Source of the DNA: Lachnospiraceae bacterium UBA7093
GTDB lineage: Bacteria; Bacillota; Clostridia; Lachnospirales; Lachnospiraceae
Direction of reading: 5' to 3'
Length of the DNA: 41,555 bases
NCBI GenBank assembly: GCA_002492465.1
Contig: DKYT01000050.1
Coordinates: 494-42,048 of the forward strand
Shown here: piece by piece, positions 23,563 to 32,565 of the stretch
Layout of the letters: every line of letters starts with the position of its first letter
How positions within the stretch are numbered: the first letter of the stretch is position 1
Translations under genes and position numbers: made by a program
Notes under the pieces: generated by a model
The model's database searches: none
The model's input: only the letters and a program-made list of their open reading frames with translations
What the model was told of the DNA's origin: nothing

Positions 23563-24591
23563 CTATTTTACGGAAACGGCATTCTGGGCGGCGGAAAAGG
23601 CGGTTACATTGACCGAGCCGTTGACAGGCGTATGATAAACGGGAACGTCTGCGCCGAATGCGTTAAAATATGCGTATTGGGAGGTGAGGTTGATGTTTTC
23701 AAAGTTTCCTTCCGCTACGATTTCGGGATTGCTGCCGTCCAATGCCATGCGCATCAGTGCCGGGGCGTCAACGGAATTTTTCTGATAGTAGATGAACTGA
23801 TCGCCTACATTGAAGGTATCCACCCGGTCGTTTGTAAGGATCTCAACAGTGTTTGAGGAGAGAGAGTAGCGGCACAGGCAGTAGTTGCTGGAAATATCCA
23901 TGTAATATATATACCCTTCATGATATGCCGGAAAGCACAGATTGCCCTCCAAAACAGTGGAGATGGTATCTGTTCTGGTATCCAGGGCATAAAGGTAGTG
24001 GTCTTTGTCCGCCCCGCTAAAATAAATGATGCCGTTGTTGCATGCAGCAGGATTGATCATAACATCAGAGACAAATTCATTTTCGGACTTATCGGTTTTC
24101 ACTTTATACAGCTTGGTGAAGTCCTTGTTGTTATAACGCTGATAGTAGAGATAATCGCCGGTGAGAACCATATTGACGGAAGCGCTGCGGTCGAGGCATT
24201 TGGTGTGAGAGCCGTTTGCCTTTGAGCGGTAAACGCCGAAGGTGCGGACCACATAGCCCATGCCGCTTCCTCCGTTTACGCTGTCCATGTAATAATAGAG
24301 GTAATCGCCCCCGGTGTTGATGGCGTTTACCTGTGCTTCGGAGAGCTTTTTAAATTCCGTTTCATCTGCGTTCATAGAATAAAGGCATCCGCCGTCATAG
24401 GCGTTTGCAAAATATACTTTTCCGTTGTTCTCAGCAAAAAGTCCCCTGTTGTTTAAGTTTCCGGCGGTATTTCCGGTAACGGACAGGTCGTTTTGGGGTA
24501 CTCTCTGGGAAAGAGAGGAGAAAACGGCGGAAATAATCAGAACCAGTAAAATAATTGTTACAATCAGCAGCACTTTCCAGTTTTTTTTCAT
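23563..24591 (-). CDS. DUF5050-type membrane-anchored beta-propeller protein
   Basis: The protein has 342 residues from the ATG at 24591, which AAAGGA precedes. There is one N-terminal membrane helix (about 7-27) with a short cytoplasmic tail. The large outer domain has repeated segments rich in aromatic residues: YLYYYMDS, YLYYQRYN, IIYFSGAD, YIYYMDIS and FIYYQKNS. These are about 40-50 residues apart, as in a beta-propeller of the DUF5050/PF16472 type. Function unknown. It is divergent from pheA. Confidence 0.85.
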   Translation of the reverse strand: MKKNWKVLLIVTIILLVLIISAVFSSLSQRVPQNDLSVTGNTAGNLNNRGLFAENNGKVYFANAYDGGCLYSMNADETEFKKLSEAQVNAINTGGDYLYYYMDSVNGGSGMGYVVRTFGVYRSKANGSHTKCLDRSASVNMVLTGDYLYYQRYNNKDFTKLYKVKTDKSENEFVSDVMINPAACNNGIIYFSGADKDHYLYALDTRTDTISTVLEGNLCFPAYHEGYIYYMDISSNYCLCRYSLSSNTVEILTNDRVDTFNVGDQFIYYQKNSVDAPALMRMALDGSNPEIVAEGNFENINLTSQYAYFNAFGADVPVYHTPVNGSVNVTAFSAAQNAVSVK

Positions 24592-24628
24592 TAGGTTGCG
24601 TCCTTTCAGCTTCAATAATTCTGGTATT

Positions 24629-24657
24629 ATTATAATAATCTGCTTTTTGTTGCGCAA
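24629..24657 (-). promoter_or_regulatory. promoter of the DUF5050-type gene
   Basis: On the minus strand TTGCGC (24652-24657) and TATAAT (24629-24634) are 17 bp apart. A perfect 14-bp AT palindrome ATTATTATAATAAT (24626-24639) covers the -10 box. Confidence 0.7.
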
Positions 24658-24669
24658 TAGGAATTGTGC

Positions 24670-24698
24670 TTGAATCCCTTATTTTTTTATACTAAAAT
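24670..24698 (+). promoter_or_regulatory. promoter of pheA
   Basis: TTGAAT (24670-24675) and TAAAAT (24693-24698) are 17 bp apart, about 23 bp before the start codon. I see no T-box or leader peptide in the short leader. Confidence 0.6.
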
Positions 24699-24720
24699 AG
24701 GATTGTCAGGAAAGGAATGG

Positions 24721-25851
24721 ATGAAAATGGATTTATTGGATTTACGAAGACAGATCGACGAGATCGACGCCGGGATCGTGGAACTGTATGAAAAGCGGAT
24801 GGACATATCCAGGCAGGTTGCCGAATATAAAATAGAAACCGGTAAAAAGGTTTTTGACAAGGTAAGAGAAGAAGAGAAGCTTCGCAGTGTGAAGGCGTTG
24901 ACCCACAGCGAATTTAACAGCACAGGTATCGGAGAGCTTTTTGAACAGATCATGTCTGTGAGCCGGAAGCTGCAGTACCGCATGCTGACAGAACAATGCG
25001 GCAGCGGAAAGCTGCCTTTTATTAAAGTGGACAGCCTGGATACGGGAAAGGCGAGAGTGGTCTTTCAGGGGGCGGAGGGAGCCTATTCCCAGGCGGCGAT
25101 GATGCAGTATTTTGGAGATCAGGTGAACAGCTTTCATGTGGAGACTTTCCGGGATGCCATGATTGCCATTGACGAGGGACGGGCGGACTTTGCAGTGCTT
25201 CCTATTGAAAATTCCACGGCAGGTATTGTCAGTGAAATATATGATCTGCTGGTGGAATTTGAGAATTACATTGTGGGGGAACAGATTATCCGGATTGAAC
25301 ATTGTCTTATGGCAGTGCCCGGAACAAAACTGGAAGAGATTAAAAGGGTATATTCCCACCCCCAGTCCCTGATGCAGTCGGCGCGTTTTTTAAGCGAATA
25401 CAACTGGCAGCAGATCAGTATGCAGAACAATGCCTTTGCAGCGCAGAAGGTTTCCGGAGATCAGGATAGGGAGCAGGCGGCGATTGCCAGTGAGACGGCG
25501 GCAAAACTGTACGGGCTTCAGGTGCTTGTAAAGGGGGTCAATCATTCCCAGACCAATTCTACCCGTTTTATCATTGTCACCAACCAGAAGATTTTCCTTG
25601 AGAAGGCAAAAAAGGTCAGCATTTGTTTTGAAGTTCCCCATGAAAGCGGTTCCTTATATCACATGCTTTCCCATTTTATCTATAATCATCTGAACATGAA
25701 TAAGATCGAAAGCAGACCCATAGAAGGGCGGAACTGGGAATATCGCTTTTTTATTGATTTTGACGGGAATTTATCGGACAGCTCTGTCAGAAACGCCCTG
25801 CGGGGACTGCGGGAAGAAGCGATCAATATGCGGATCCTGGGTAACTATTAG
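24721..25851 (+). CDS. pheA: bifunctional chorismate mutase / prephenate dehydratase
   Basis: The protein has 376 residues from the ATG at 24721; the ATG at 24727 is equally possible. Residues about 1-90 form an AroQ chorismate mutase (LRRQIDEIDAGIVELYEKR). The dehydratase domain has FQGAEGAYSQ, PIENSTAGIV, SHPQ and NSTRFIIV. A C-terminal ACT domain carries the phenylalanine-binding ESRP. The usual GAL motif of the ACT domain reads SGSLY here. It makes phenylpyruvate and should be inhibited by phenylalanine. Confidence 0.94.
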   Translation: MKMDLLDLRRQIDEIDAGIVELYEKRMDISRQVAEYKIETGKKVFDKVREEEKLRSVKALTHSEFNSTGIGELFEQIMSVSRKLQYRMLTEQCGSGKLPFIKVDSLDTGKARVVFQGAEGAYSQAAMMQYFGDQVNSFHVETFRDAMIAIDEGRADFAVLPIENSTAGIVSEIYDLLVEFENYIVGEQIIRIEHCLMAVPGTKLEEIKRVYSHPQSLMQSARFLSEYNWQQISMQNNAFAAQKVSGDQDREQAAIASETAAKLYGLQVLVKGVNHSQTNSTRFIIVTNQKIFLEKAKKVSICFEVPHESGSLYHMLSHFIYNHLNMNKIESRPIEGRNWEYRFFIDFDGNLSDSSVRNALRGLREEAINMRILGNY

Positions 25852-25863
25852 GAGAAAAGGGAA

Positions 25864-27174
25864 ATGAGGGAACAGGAATTAATTGTCTATAAGGACTTTG
25901 ACAAGGAAGAAGGAAAGCTTCTCTATGATATGGCATGGCTGATGGAGCATTATGAGGATGAATATTACAACAGGGAGGATATGGCGGGGCTGTTGTACGA
26001 GTGTATCCACCGGCTTCTGGAGATGGCGGGAAACCATGGCTTTTACGGCAATCTTTGGCACTGCTATCTGTCCAATCTGCTGGTCAACAATGAAAACAGC
26101 TACAGCAGGGCTTGCGAGATCAGAGGAGGGGTGGAGGGAACCATCAATCAGGCGGTACTTCACGACATTGTAATCTTTAAGGAATTTTTTGATTATGATT
26201 TCACCCATATGGTGCAAACCCTCCAGGTGGAGGGCTTTGATCTGGTGACAGAATACGTCGCCAGCGACAGCGAGAGCAAGGTGTACAACAGCAGGATCCG
26301 GAAGAGAATCTGTTCCCTTGCAGTGAAATTTACACAGGATCACACGCCGGATGAGATGAAGGATACCCTGACGGAATTCTATAAAGATTACGGGGTGGGG
26401 AAGTTCGGGCTTCACAAGGCGTTTCGGGTGGTGCATGAGGAAAAGGGCGTGGAGATCGTACCCATCAAAAACATTGCCCATGTACATTTGGACGATCTGG
26501 TGGGCTATGAGATTCCCAAGCAGAAGCTGATTGAAAATACAGAGGCGTTTGTGGAGGGAAGAAAGGCAAACAACTGCCTGCTTTTCGGGGATGCAGGCAC
26601 CGGAAAATCTTCCAGCATCAAGGGAATTGCCAACGCCTATTACGAGAAGGGGCTGCGCATCATAGAGGTATACAAGCATCAGTTTCAGGATCTCAACGAG
26701 GTGATCACCCAGATCAAAAACCGAAACTACAAGTTTATTATTTATATGGACGATCTGAGCTTTGAAGACTTCGAGATCGAATATAAATATTTAAAGGCAG
26801 TGATAGAAGGCGGTTTGGAAAAGAAACCCCGGAACGTGCTGATCTATGCTACCTCCAACAGGCGCCATCTGGTCCGGGAGAAATTTTCGGACAAGGAGGA
26901 GCGCCGGGACGATCTCCATGCAGGGGATACGGTTCAGGAAAAGCTTTCTCTGGTATCCAGGTTTGGCGTGACGATCTTTTTTGCCGCGCCGGATAAAAAA
27001 GAGTTTCAGAATATTGTGAAGGTTTTGGCAAATCGGTATCAGGTTTCCATGCCCCAGGAGGAGCTTTTGCTGGAGGCAAACAAGTGGGAGCTTGCCCATG
27101 GCGGGTTGTCCGGAAGGTGTGCACAACAGTTTATTGATTATTTACTGGGAAAGAAGGGAAATCCATGTCAGTAA
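25864..27174 (+). CDS. DUF815-type P-loop ATPase
   Basis: The protein has 436 residues. Walker A is GDAGTGKSS (242-250) and Walker B is FIIYMDDLSF near 295, followed by TSNRRHLV, the sensor region typical of DUF815 AAA-like ATPases. The first 200 residues are alpha-helical and unrecognised. It is 12 bp after pheA and overlaps the Ppx gene by 10 bp. Position suggests a link with polyphosphate metabolism or with regulation of the cluster, but no role is known. Confidence 0.85.
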   Translation: MREQELIVYKDFDKEEGKLLYDMAWLMEHYEDEYYNREDMAGLLYECIHRLLEMAGNHGFYGNLWHCYLSNLLVNNENSYSRACEIRGGVEGTINQAVLHDIVIFKEFFDYDFTHMVQTLQVEGFDLVTEYVASDSESKVYNSRIRKRICSLAVKFTQDHTPDEMKDTLTEFYKDYGVGKFGLHKAFRVVHEEKGVEIVPIKNIAHVHLDDLVGYEIPKQKLIENTEAFVEGRKANNCLLFGDAGTGKSSSIKGIANAYYEKGLRIIEVYKHQFQDLNEVITQIKNRNYKFIIYMDDLSFEDFEIEYKYLKAVIEGGLEKKPRNVLIYATSNRRHLVREKFSDKEERRDDLHAGDTVQEKLSLVSRFGVTIFFAAPDKKEFQNIVKVLANRYQVSMPQEELLLEANKWELAHGGLSGRCAQQFIDYLLGKKGNPCQ

Positions 27175-28706
27175 GAACATTTGCGGCGCTTGACATCGGC
27201 TCTTATGAGCTGTCCATGAAAATTTTTGAGGTTTCAAAGGCGAGAGGAATGCGGGAGATCGACCATATCAGGCACAGCATTGATATGGGAACGGAAACCT
27301 ACAGCACAGGGAAGCTTTCCTACGACAGAGTAGACGAGCTTTGTCGTGTGCTCCGGGAGTTCGGGGATATTATGAAGTCTTACCAGGTGGCGGACTACAA
27401 GGCATATGGAACCAGCGCCATCAGGGAATCCAAAAACCGGGCAATCCTGCTGGATCAGATTGAGCAGAGGACGGGAATCAGGATCGATGTTCTGAGCAAC
27501 TCCGAGCAGCGTTTCCTGGATTACAAATCCATTGCCTTTCAGGGGGAAGGCTTTCAGCGGATTATCGAAAACGGCACGGCTATTTTGGATATTGGCGGAG
27601 GGAGCATCCAGCTTTCCCTGTTTGACAATGATACCCTGGTATCGACCCAGAACCTGCGGCTGGGCGTGCTGCGGCTGCAGGAGAATCTGAACCATTTGGA
27701 CGCCAGCATCAGCCGCTATGAGGAGCTGATCGGGGAGATTGTAGAGTCTCAGATGAACGTTTATAAAAAGCTGTATTTGAAGGATCGGACCATTAAGAAT
27801 ATTATTGTGGTGGACGATTATATTTCGGCGATTGTAAAGCGCAGGGGAACCAATACCCAAAAAGGGGGATTCGCAGATAAAAAGATCATGGATCATTTTA
27901 TGCAGGTCTGGCAGACCAAAAGCCTGGCGGAGATAGCAAAAAACCTGGATATGCCTGAGGAGAGTATGATGCTTTTACTGATCTCCATGATTCTGCTGCG
28001 GAACATCATGGAGGATATGGGGGCGGAGCAGATCTGGGCGCCGGGGGTAACGCTGTGCGACGGAATTGCTTACGAGTATGCGGAGAGAAACAGGATCATT
28101 ACGTCTTCCCATGATTTCGAGAAGGATATTATAGCCTGCGCGCAAAATATCAGCAAGCGGTACAGAGGCAGCAAAAAGCGAAGCGAAACCCTGGAAAAGA
28201 TAGCCCTTACGGTTTTTGACAGTATGAGGCGGGTACATGGGCTGGACAGACGGGCGCGGCTGCTTTTACAGATCGCCACCATTCTTCATGACTGTGGAAA
28301 ATATATCAGTATGGCGAATCTGGGGGAGTGCTCCTACAGCATTATTATGGCTACGGAGATTATAGGATTATCCCATCTGGAGCGGGAGATCGTTGCCAAC
28401 GTGGTGAAATACAATCATTTGGAATTTGACTATTATGAGACTAAGGGAAGCTTAAACGCTCTGGACAATGAATCTTACCTCAAGATCGCCAAGCTGATTG
28501 CCATTCTCCGTCTTGCCAACGGGCTGGATCGAAGCCACAAGCAGAAATTTAAGGACATGAGAATTTCTCTGAGAGAAGAAGAACTGGTCATTACAGTTAA
28601 TACCAACGAGGACATTACACTGGAAAAGGGACTTTTTGACGACAGGGCTGACTTCTTTGAGGAAGTATACAATATAAGACCGGTAATCAGGCGGAAGAGA
28701 ATTTAA
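27165..28706 (+). CDS. ppx: exopolyphosphatase / Ppx-GppA phosphatase with C-terminal HD domain
   Basis: The protein has 513 residues. The N-terminal actin-like halves carry LDIGSYELSMKI, YGTSAIRESKN and LDIGGGSIQLS, the phosphate-binding loops of the Ppx/GppA family. The C-terminal part has an HD-type domain (ILHDCGKYIS, VVKYNHLEF). It may cleave polyphosphate or pppGpp. It lies directly before polyphosphate kinase, which favours polyphosphate. Confidence 0.92.
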   Translation: MSVRTFAALDIGSYELSMKIFEVSKARGMREIDHIRHSIDMGTETYSTGKLSYDRVDELCRVLREFGDIMKSYQVADYKAYGTSAIRESKNRAILLDQIEQRTGIRIDVLSNSEQRFLDYKSIAFQGEGFQRIIENGTAILDIGGGSIQLSLFDNDTLVSTQNLRLGVLRLQENLNHLDASISRYEELIGEIVESQMNVYKKLYLKDRTIKNIIVVDDYISAIVKRRGTNTQKGGFADKKIMDHFMQVWQTKSLAEIAKNLDMPEESMMLLLISMILLRNIMEDMGAEQIWAPGVTLCDGIAYEYAERNRIITSSHDFEKDIIACAQNISKRYRGSKKRSETLEKIALTVFDSMRRVHGLDRRARLLLQIATILHDCGKYISMANLGECSYSIIMATEIIGLSHLEREIVANVVKYNHLEFDYYETKGSLNALDNESYLKIAKLIAILRLANGLDRSHKQKFKDMRISLREEELVITVNTNEDITLEKGLFDDRADFFEEVYNIRPVIRRKRI

Positions 28707-28723
28707 AAGGGAAGGAGAGCGTT

Positions 28724-30853
28724 ATGAGTATATCCAAATACGAAGATCCGGAATTTTACAGCAACAGAGAATTAAGCTGGATTCTGTTTAATCAGAGAGT
28801 TTTAAGCGAGGCGAGAAACAAAAACAACCCGTTGTTTGAGAGATTAAAGTTTTTAAGTATTACGGCGTCTAATCTGGATGAATTTTTTATGGTTCGTGTG
28901 GCATCCTTAAAGGATATGGTGAACGCGGGATATACCAAGACGGACATTGCGGGGATGACGCCTACGGAGCAGCTTCAGGCATTGAATCAGGTAACCCATG
29001 AGCTGGTGACGCAGCAGTATACGACCTATAACCGTTCTATTATCCCTCAGCTTCCGGCAAACGGACTTAAGGTGATAGAACGCCACGAGAAGCTGACCCA
29101 GAAGGAGGGTGCCTATGTGGATAAATATTTTGAAGAGAATGTTTACCCGGTGCTGACGCCTATGGCAGTGGATTCCTCCAGACCCTTTCCCCTGATTCGG
29201 AATAAATCCTTAAACATCGGCGCCCTGGTGCAGAAGAAGGAAGGAGATAAGGAACTGGAATTTGCCACTGTGCAGGTGCCCAGTGTGCTGGCAAGGATCG
29301 TGCCCATTCCCACAGGGAAAGAAGGGGAGACCACGGTGATTCTGCTTGAGGAGATCATTGAAAGGAACATCCACAAGCTTTTCCTGAATTATGATATTGT
29401 TTGCGCCTATCCTTTCCGCATTATGCGGAATGCGGATTTGTCCATTGAGGAGGATGAGGCGGAGGATCTGCTGAAGGAAATTGAGCGGCAGCTGAAAAAA
29501 AGGCAGTGGGGTCAGGCGATCCGTCTTGAGGTTGAGGAGGGAATTGATGAGCGGCTTCTTGATATGATAGAGAGGGAATTGCACATTGCAAACGAGGATA
29601 TCTACAGAATCGACGGACCCTTGGATTTGACCTTTTTAATGAAAATGTACGGGCTTCCCGGTTTTGACCATCTAAAGGAAAGAGGCTATGCGGAACCCCA
29701 GCCGGTACCGGAGCTTCCGGCAGAGTGCGATATTTTTGAAAAGATACGGGAAAGAGATATTCTACTGTTTCATCCCTATGAGTCCTTTGGTCCTGTGGTG
29801 GAGTTTATCCGGCAGGCGGCAAGGGATCCGGAGGTGCTTGCCATCAAGCAGACCCTATACCGGGTCAGCGGCAATTCGCCTATTATTGCGGCTCTTGCCC
29901 AGGCGGCTGAGAATGGAAAGCAGGTTTCCGTTCTGGTGGAACTGAAGGCAAGGTTTGATGAGGAAAATAACATTGTATGGGCGAAAATGCTGGAGAAGGC
30001 AGGGTGCCATGTCATCTATGGACTGGTGGGCTTAAAGACCCACAGTAAGATCACCCTGGTGGTGCGCCGGGAGGAAGACGGCATCAGAAGGTATGTGCAT
30101 CTGGGAACCGGCAATTATAATGATGCAACCGCAAAGCTCTATACGGATATTGGGCTGTTAACCTGTGCTTCCGCCATCGGTGAGGATGCCACTGCGGTAT
30201 TCAATATGCTTTCCGGTTATTCGGAGCCTCTTGGCTGGAACAAACTGTCTGTGGCGCCCTTGTGGCTGAAGGACCGGTTTCTGTTTTTGATCGGAAGAGA
30301 AAAGGAAAATGCCCTTGCAGGCAGAGGGGGGCACATCATTGCCAAGATGAACAGCCTGTGCGATAAGGACGTGATCCAGGCGCTCTACGAGGCGGCTGCG
30401 GCGGGGGTGAAGATCGAATTGATCATCCGAGGAATCTGCTGCCTGAAGACAGGGCTTCCTGGAATCGGAGACCGCATTAAGGTTCGGTCTATTGTGGGAA
30501 ATTTCCTGGAGCACAGCCGTATCTTTTATTTTGAGAACGACGGAAAAGCAGAATATTATTGTGCCAGCGCCGACTGGATGCCCAGAAACCTGGAACGCCG
30601 GGTGGAGATCATGTTCCCCATCGACAGACCGGAGCTGCAAAAGAAATTGATGACGATTTTACAGATGCTGCTTAAGGATACGGTAAAAGCGCACATTCTG
30701 ACGCCCCAGGGCACTTATGAAAAAGTAGATAAGAGAGGAAAGGGAACCTTTAATTCCCAGCTTGCCTTTTGCGATATGGCGGTGGAAGCGGCGAAGAAGC
30801 AGGAAGAGCTGGTGAACAACAGAGTATTTATCCCGGAGACTCATCATGAATAA
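28724..30853 (+). CDS. ppk1: polyphosphate kinase 1
   Basis: The protein has 709 residues, the normal PPK1 length. The N domain begins with NRELSWILFNQRVL. The two active-site histidines are H440 (THSK) and H459 (VHLGTGNYND), 19 residues apart as in the E. coli enzyme. RGICCLKTGLPG lies in the second phospholipase-D-like domain. It makes polyphosphate from ATP reversibly. The Shine-Dalgarno is GGAAGGAG. It overlaps maf by 8 bp. Confidence 0.97.
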   Translation: MSISKYEDPEFYSNRELSWILFNQRVLSEARNKNNPLFERLKFLSITASNLDEFFMVRVASLKDMVNAGYTKTDIAGMTPTEQLQALNQVTHELVTQQYTTYNRSIIPQLPANGLKVIERHEKLTQKEGAYVDKYFEENVYPVLTPMAVDSSRPFPLIRNKSLNIGALVQKKEGDKELEFATVQVPSVLARIVPIPTGKEGETTVILLEEIIERNIHKLFLNYDIVCAYPFRIMRNADLSIEEDEAEDLLKEIERQLKKRQWGQAIRLEVEEGIDERLLDMIERELHIANEDIYRIDGPLDLTFLMKMYGLPGFDHLKERGYAEPQPVPELPAECDIFEKIRERDILLFHPYESFGPVVEFIRQAARDPEVLAIKQTLYRVSGNSPIIAALAQAAENGKQVSVLVELKARFDEENNIVWAKMLEKAGCHVIYGLVGLKTHSKITLVVRREEDGIRRYVHLGTGNYNDATAKLYTDIGLLTCASAIGEDATAVFNMLSGYSEPLGWNKLSVAPLWLKDRFLFLIGREKENALAGRGGHIIAKMNSLCDKDVIQALYEAAAAGVKIELIIRGICCLKTGLPGIGDRIKVRSIVGNFLEHSRIFYFENDGKAEYYCASADWMPRNLERRVEIMFPIDRPELQKKLMTILQMLLKDTVKAHILTPQGTYEKVDKRGKGTFNSQLAFCDMAVEAAKKQEELVNNRVFIPETHHE

Positions 30854-31424
30854 GATTATATTAGCTTCCGCTTCCCCCAGAAGGCGGGAGCTGCTGGAAC
30901 AGATAGGACTGGAATTTGAGATTCTGCCAAGCGGCATAGAGGAAAACCCCAAAAGTCGTGTACCCTGGGAGATGGTCCTGGAGCTTTCCGCAGGAAAAGC
31001 AAAGGATGTTTTTGGGCGCATACCGGAAGGGGAGAAGGATTCCGTAGCGGTGCTGGGGGCGGATACGGTAGTCGCTTTGGGGGATCAGATTATGGGCAAG
31101 CCCGGCAGCAGGCAGAGGGCGGAGGAAATGCTTTCGCTTTTGCAGGGAAGAACCCACCAGGTATATACGGGAGTAACGCTGATCACCCGAAAGGAGGGGG
31201 AACCTGTAACGGTTTCCTTTTATGAACGGACAGACGTAACCATGTATCCCATGAGCGCCTCCGATATACGCGCTTACGTGGATACCGGGGAACCTATGGA
31301 CAAAGCCGGTGCCTATGGCATTCAGGGAAAGTGCGCCGTCTTCATAAAGGAAATAAAGGGGGACTATTATAATGTGGTGGGGCTTCCCATCGGCAGATTA
31401 TATCAGGAGATGAAGAAGCTATGA
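30846..31424 (+). CDS. maf: Maf family nucleoside triphosphate pyrophosphatase
   Basis: The protein has 192 residues, with ASASPRRRELL at residues 6-16, the characteristic phosphate-binding motif. LGADTVVAL follows near residue 72 and DKAGAYGIQG near 155, typical of the dTTP/UTP-type members. It hydrolyses non-canonical or surplus NTPs to NMP and pyrophosphate. It overlaps both neighbours and so is translated with ppk1 and the HAD gene. Confidence 0.94.
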   Translation: MNKIILASASPRRRELLEQIGLEFEILPSGIEENPKSRVPWEMVLELSAGKAKDVFGRIPEGEKDSVAVLGADTVVALGDQIMGKPGSRQRAEEMLSLLQGRTHQVYTGVTLITRKEGEPVTVSFYERTDVTMYPMSASDIRAYVDTGEPMDKAGAYGIQGKCAVFIKEIKGDYYNVVGLPIGRLYQEMKKL

Positions 31425-32218
31425 TTAAATTGATCGCATCGGATGTGGACGGTACCTTAATTCAGGATTCCACGCCGGATTTGTACCCTGAGATGGTGCA
31501 GACCATAAAGAAATTAAAGGAAAAGGGAATCTTATTCTGCGCCGCAAGCGGAAGGCAGTATGAGAGCCTGAAAAACGTCTTTCGGGATGTGGCGGAGGAG
31601 ATCGCTTATATTGCGGAAAATGGTGCCCATATCCGTTACAGGCATGAAAATATTTCCGTTACCCACATGAAGCGGGAGCATGTGGAAGGAATTATGCAAA
31701 TGCTTCGTCCCTATTACGGAGAATGCGAGACGGTGGTTTCCACGGCACAGGGCGCCTTGCTGGAAAGCAAAAACCAGGATTTTATCGATCTGATCACCTA
31801 TGGATACCACAATACCTTCCGGCTGGTGGAGGATGTGCTTAAGGAAAATGTGGAGATCATTAAAATTGCAGTTTACCGGAAGGAAAGCATCCGTGAGCTT
31901 GGAGAAAGCCTTTTTATCCCGACCTGGTCTTCCGAAGTGAAGGCATGTATGGCAGGGGAGGAATGGGTGGATTTTATGGACCGGTCAGTGGACAAGGGCA
32001 AGGGACTGAAGCTCTTGGAAGAATATTTAGGAATCGGCAAAGAGGAGACGATGGCGTTTGGAGATAACGACAACGATATTGGCATGATGCTGGCGGCAGG
32101 GGAGAGCTATGCCGTGGATACGGCAACAGACCAGGTGAAAGCAGCGGCGGGCAATATCTGCCCCGGATGGCGGGAAAAGGGCGTTTTTCAAATCATAAAT
32201 ACAAAAATTTTTAGATAG
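31421..32218 (+). CDS. Cof-type HAD-IIB family phosphatase
   Basis: The protein has 265 residues. HAD motif I is SDVDGTLIQ at the N-terminus. Motif IV is FGDNDNDIGMM near 215. The middle contains the C2B cap typical of Cof/YidA phosphatases. These enzymes act on sugar phosphates, flavin or pyridoxal phosphates; the substrate is not predictable. Its ATGA start overlaps the maf stop. Confidence 0.92.
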   Translation: MIKLIASDVDGTLIQDSTPDLYPEMVQTIKKLKEKGILFCAASGRQYESLKNVFRDVAEEIAYIAENGAHIRYRHENISVTHMKREHVEGIMQMLRPYYGECETVVSTAQGALLESKNQDFIDLITYGYHNTFRLVEDVLKENVEIIKIAVYRKESIRELGESLFIPTWSSEVKACMAGEEWVDFMDRSVDKGKGLKLLEEYLGIGKEETMAFGDNDNDIGMMLAAGESYAVDTATDQVKAAAGNICPGWREKGVFQIINTKIFR

Positions 32219-32221
32219 GTA

Positions 32222-32251
32222 TTGACTTAAATAAATAGGATACAGCATAAT
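32222..32251 (+). promoter_or_regulatory. promoter of the small acidic protein gene
   Basis: TTGACT (32222-32227) and CATAAT (32246-32251) are 18 bp apart, about 40 bp before the start codon. Confidence 0.55.
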
Positions 32252-32289
32252 AATATTAGCAATTAAATTTTGTCATAGGAGAACAGGTT

Positions 32290-32556
32290 ATGCATGAATT
32301 TGATGATGCGGTATTACAATGTTTTTTAGACAATCAGAGTCAGTTGTTTCCGGAGGAGGACGTTGCCTCCAATCTGGAAGAGGCGGAGGCGTTTTTGGAG
32401 GAATGTCTTGCCGTTGTGGTGAATTCCGTTGAAGAGGTATGGGAATTCTTCGAGGAAGAGGGCGTCGATGTGGAGAACGTGAAGGGAGAAGAAATTCTGG
32501 AAGCGGATGAGGTATTTGACATCGGCGACGGCAGATACCTGATTGTGGAAGGATAA
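32290..32556 (+). CDS. small acidic protein of unknown function
   Basis: The protein has 88 residues and is strongly acidic, with runs of Glu throughout and few basic residues. It has no signal peptide or membrane helix. The start has a Shine-Dalgarno (TAGGAG). It is followed by the second CPBP gene after 9 bp. I do not recognise the family. Confidence 0.75.
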   Translation: MHEFDDAVLQCFLDNQSQLFPEEDVASNLEEAEAFLEECLAVVVNSVEEVWEFFEEEGVDVENVKGEEILEADEVFDIGDGRYLIVEG

Positions 32557-32565
32557 AGGCAGAAG

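Noticed and set aside
24592..24720. T-box or leader-peptide attenuator before pheA
   Set aside because: The leader from the predicted promoter to the start is only about 20 nt and has neither Phe codons nor a terminator.
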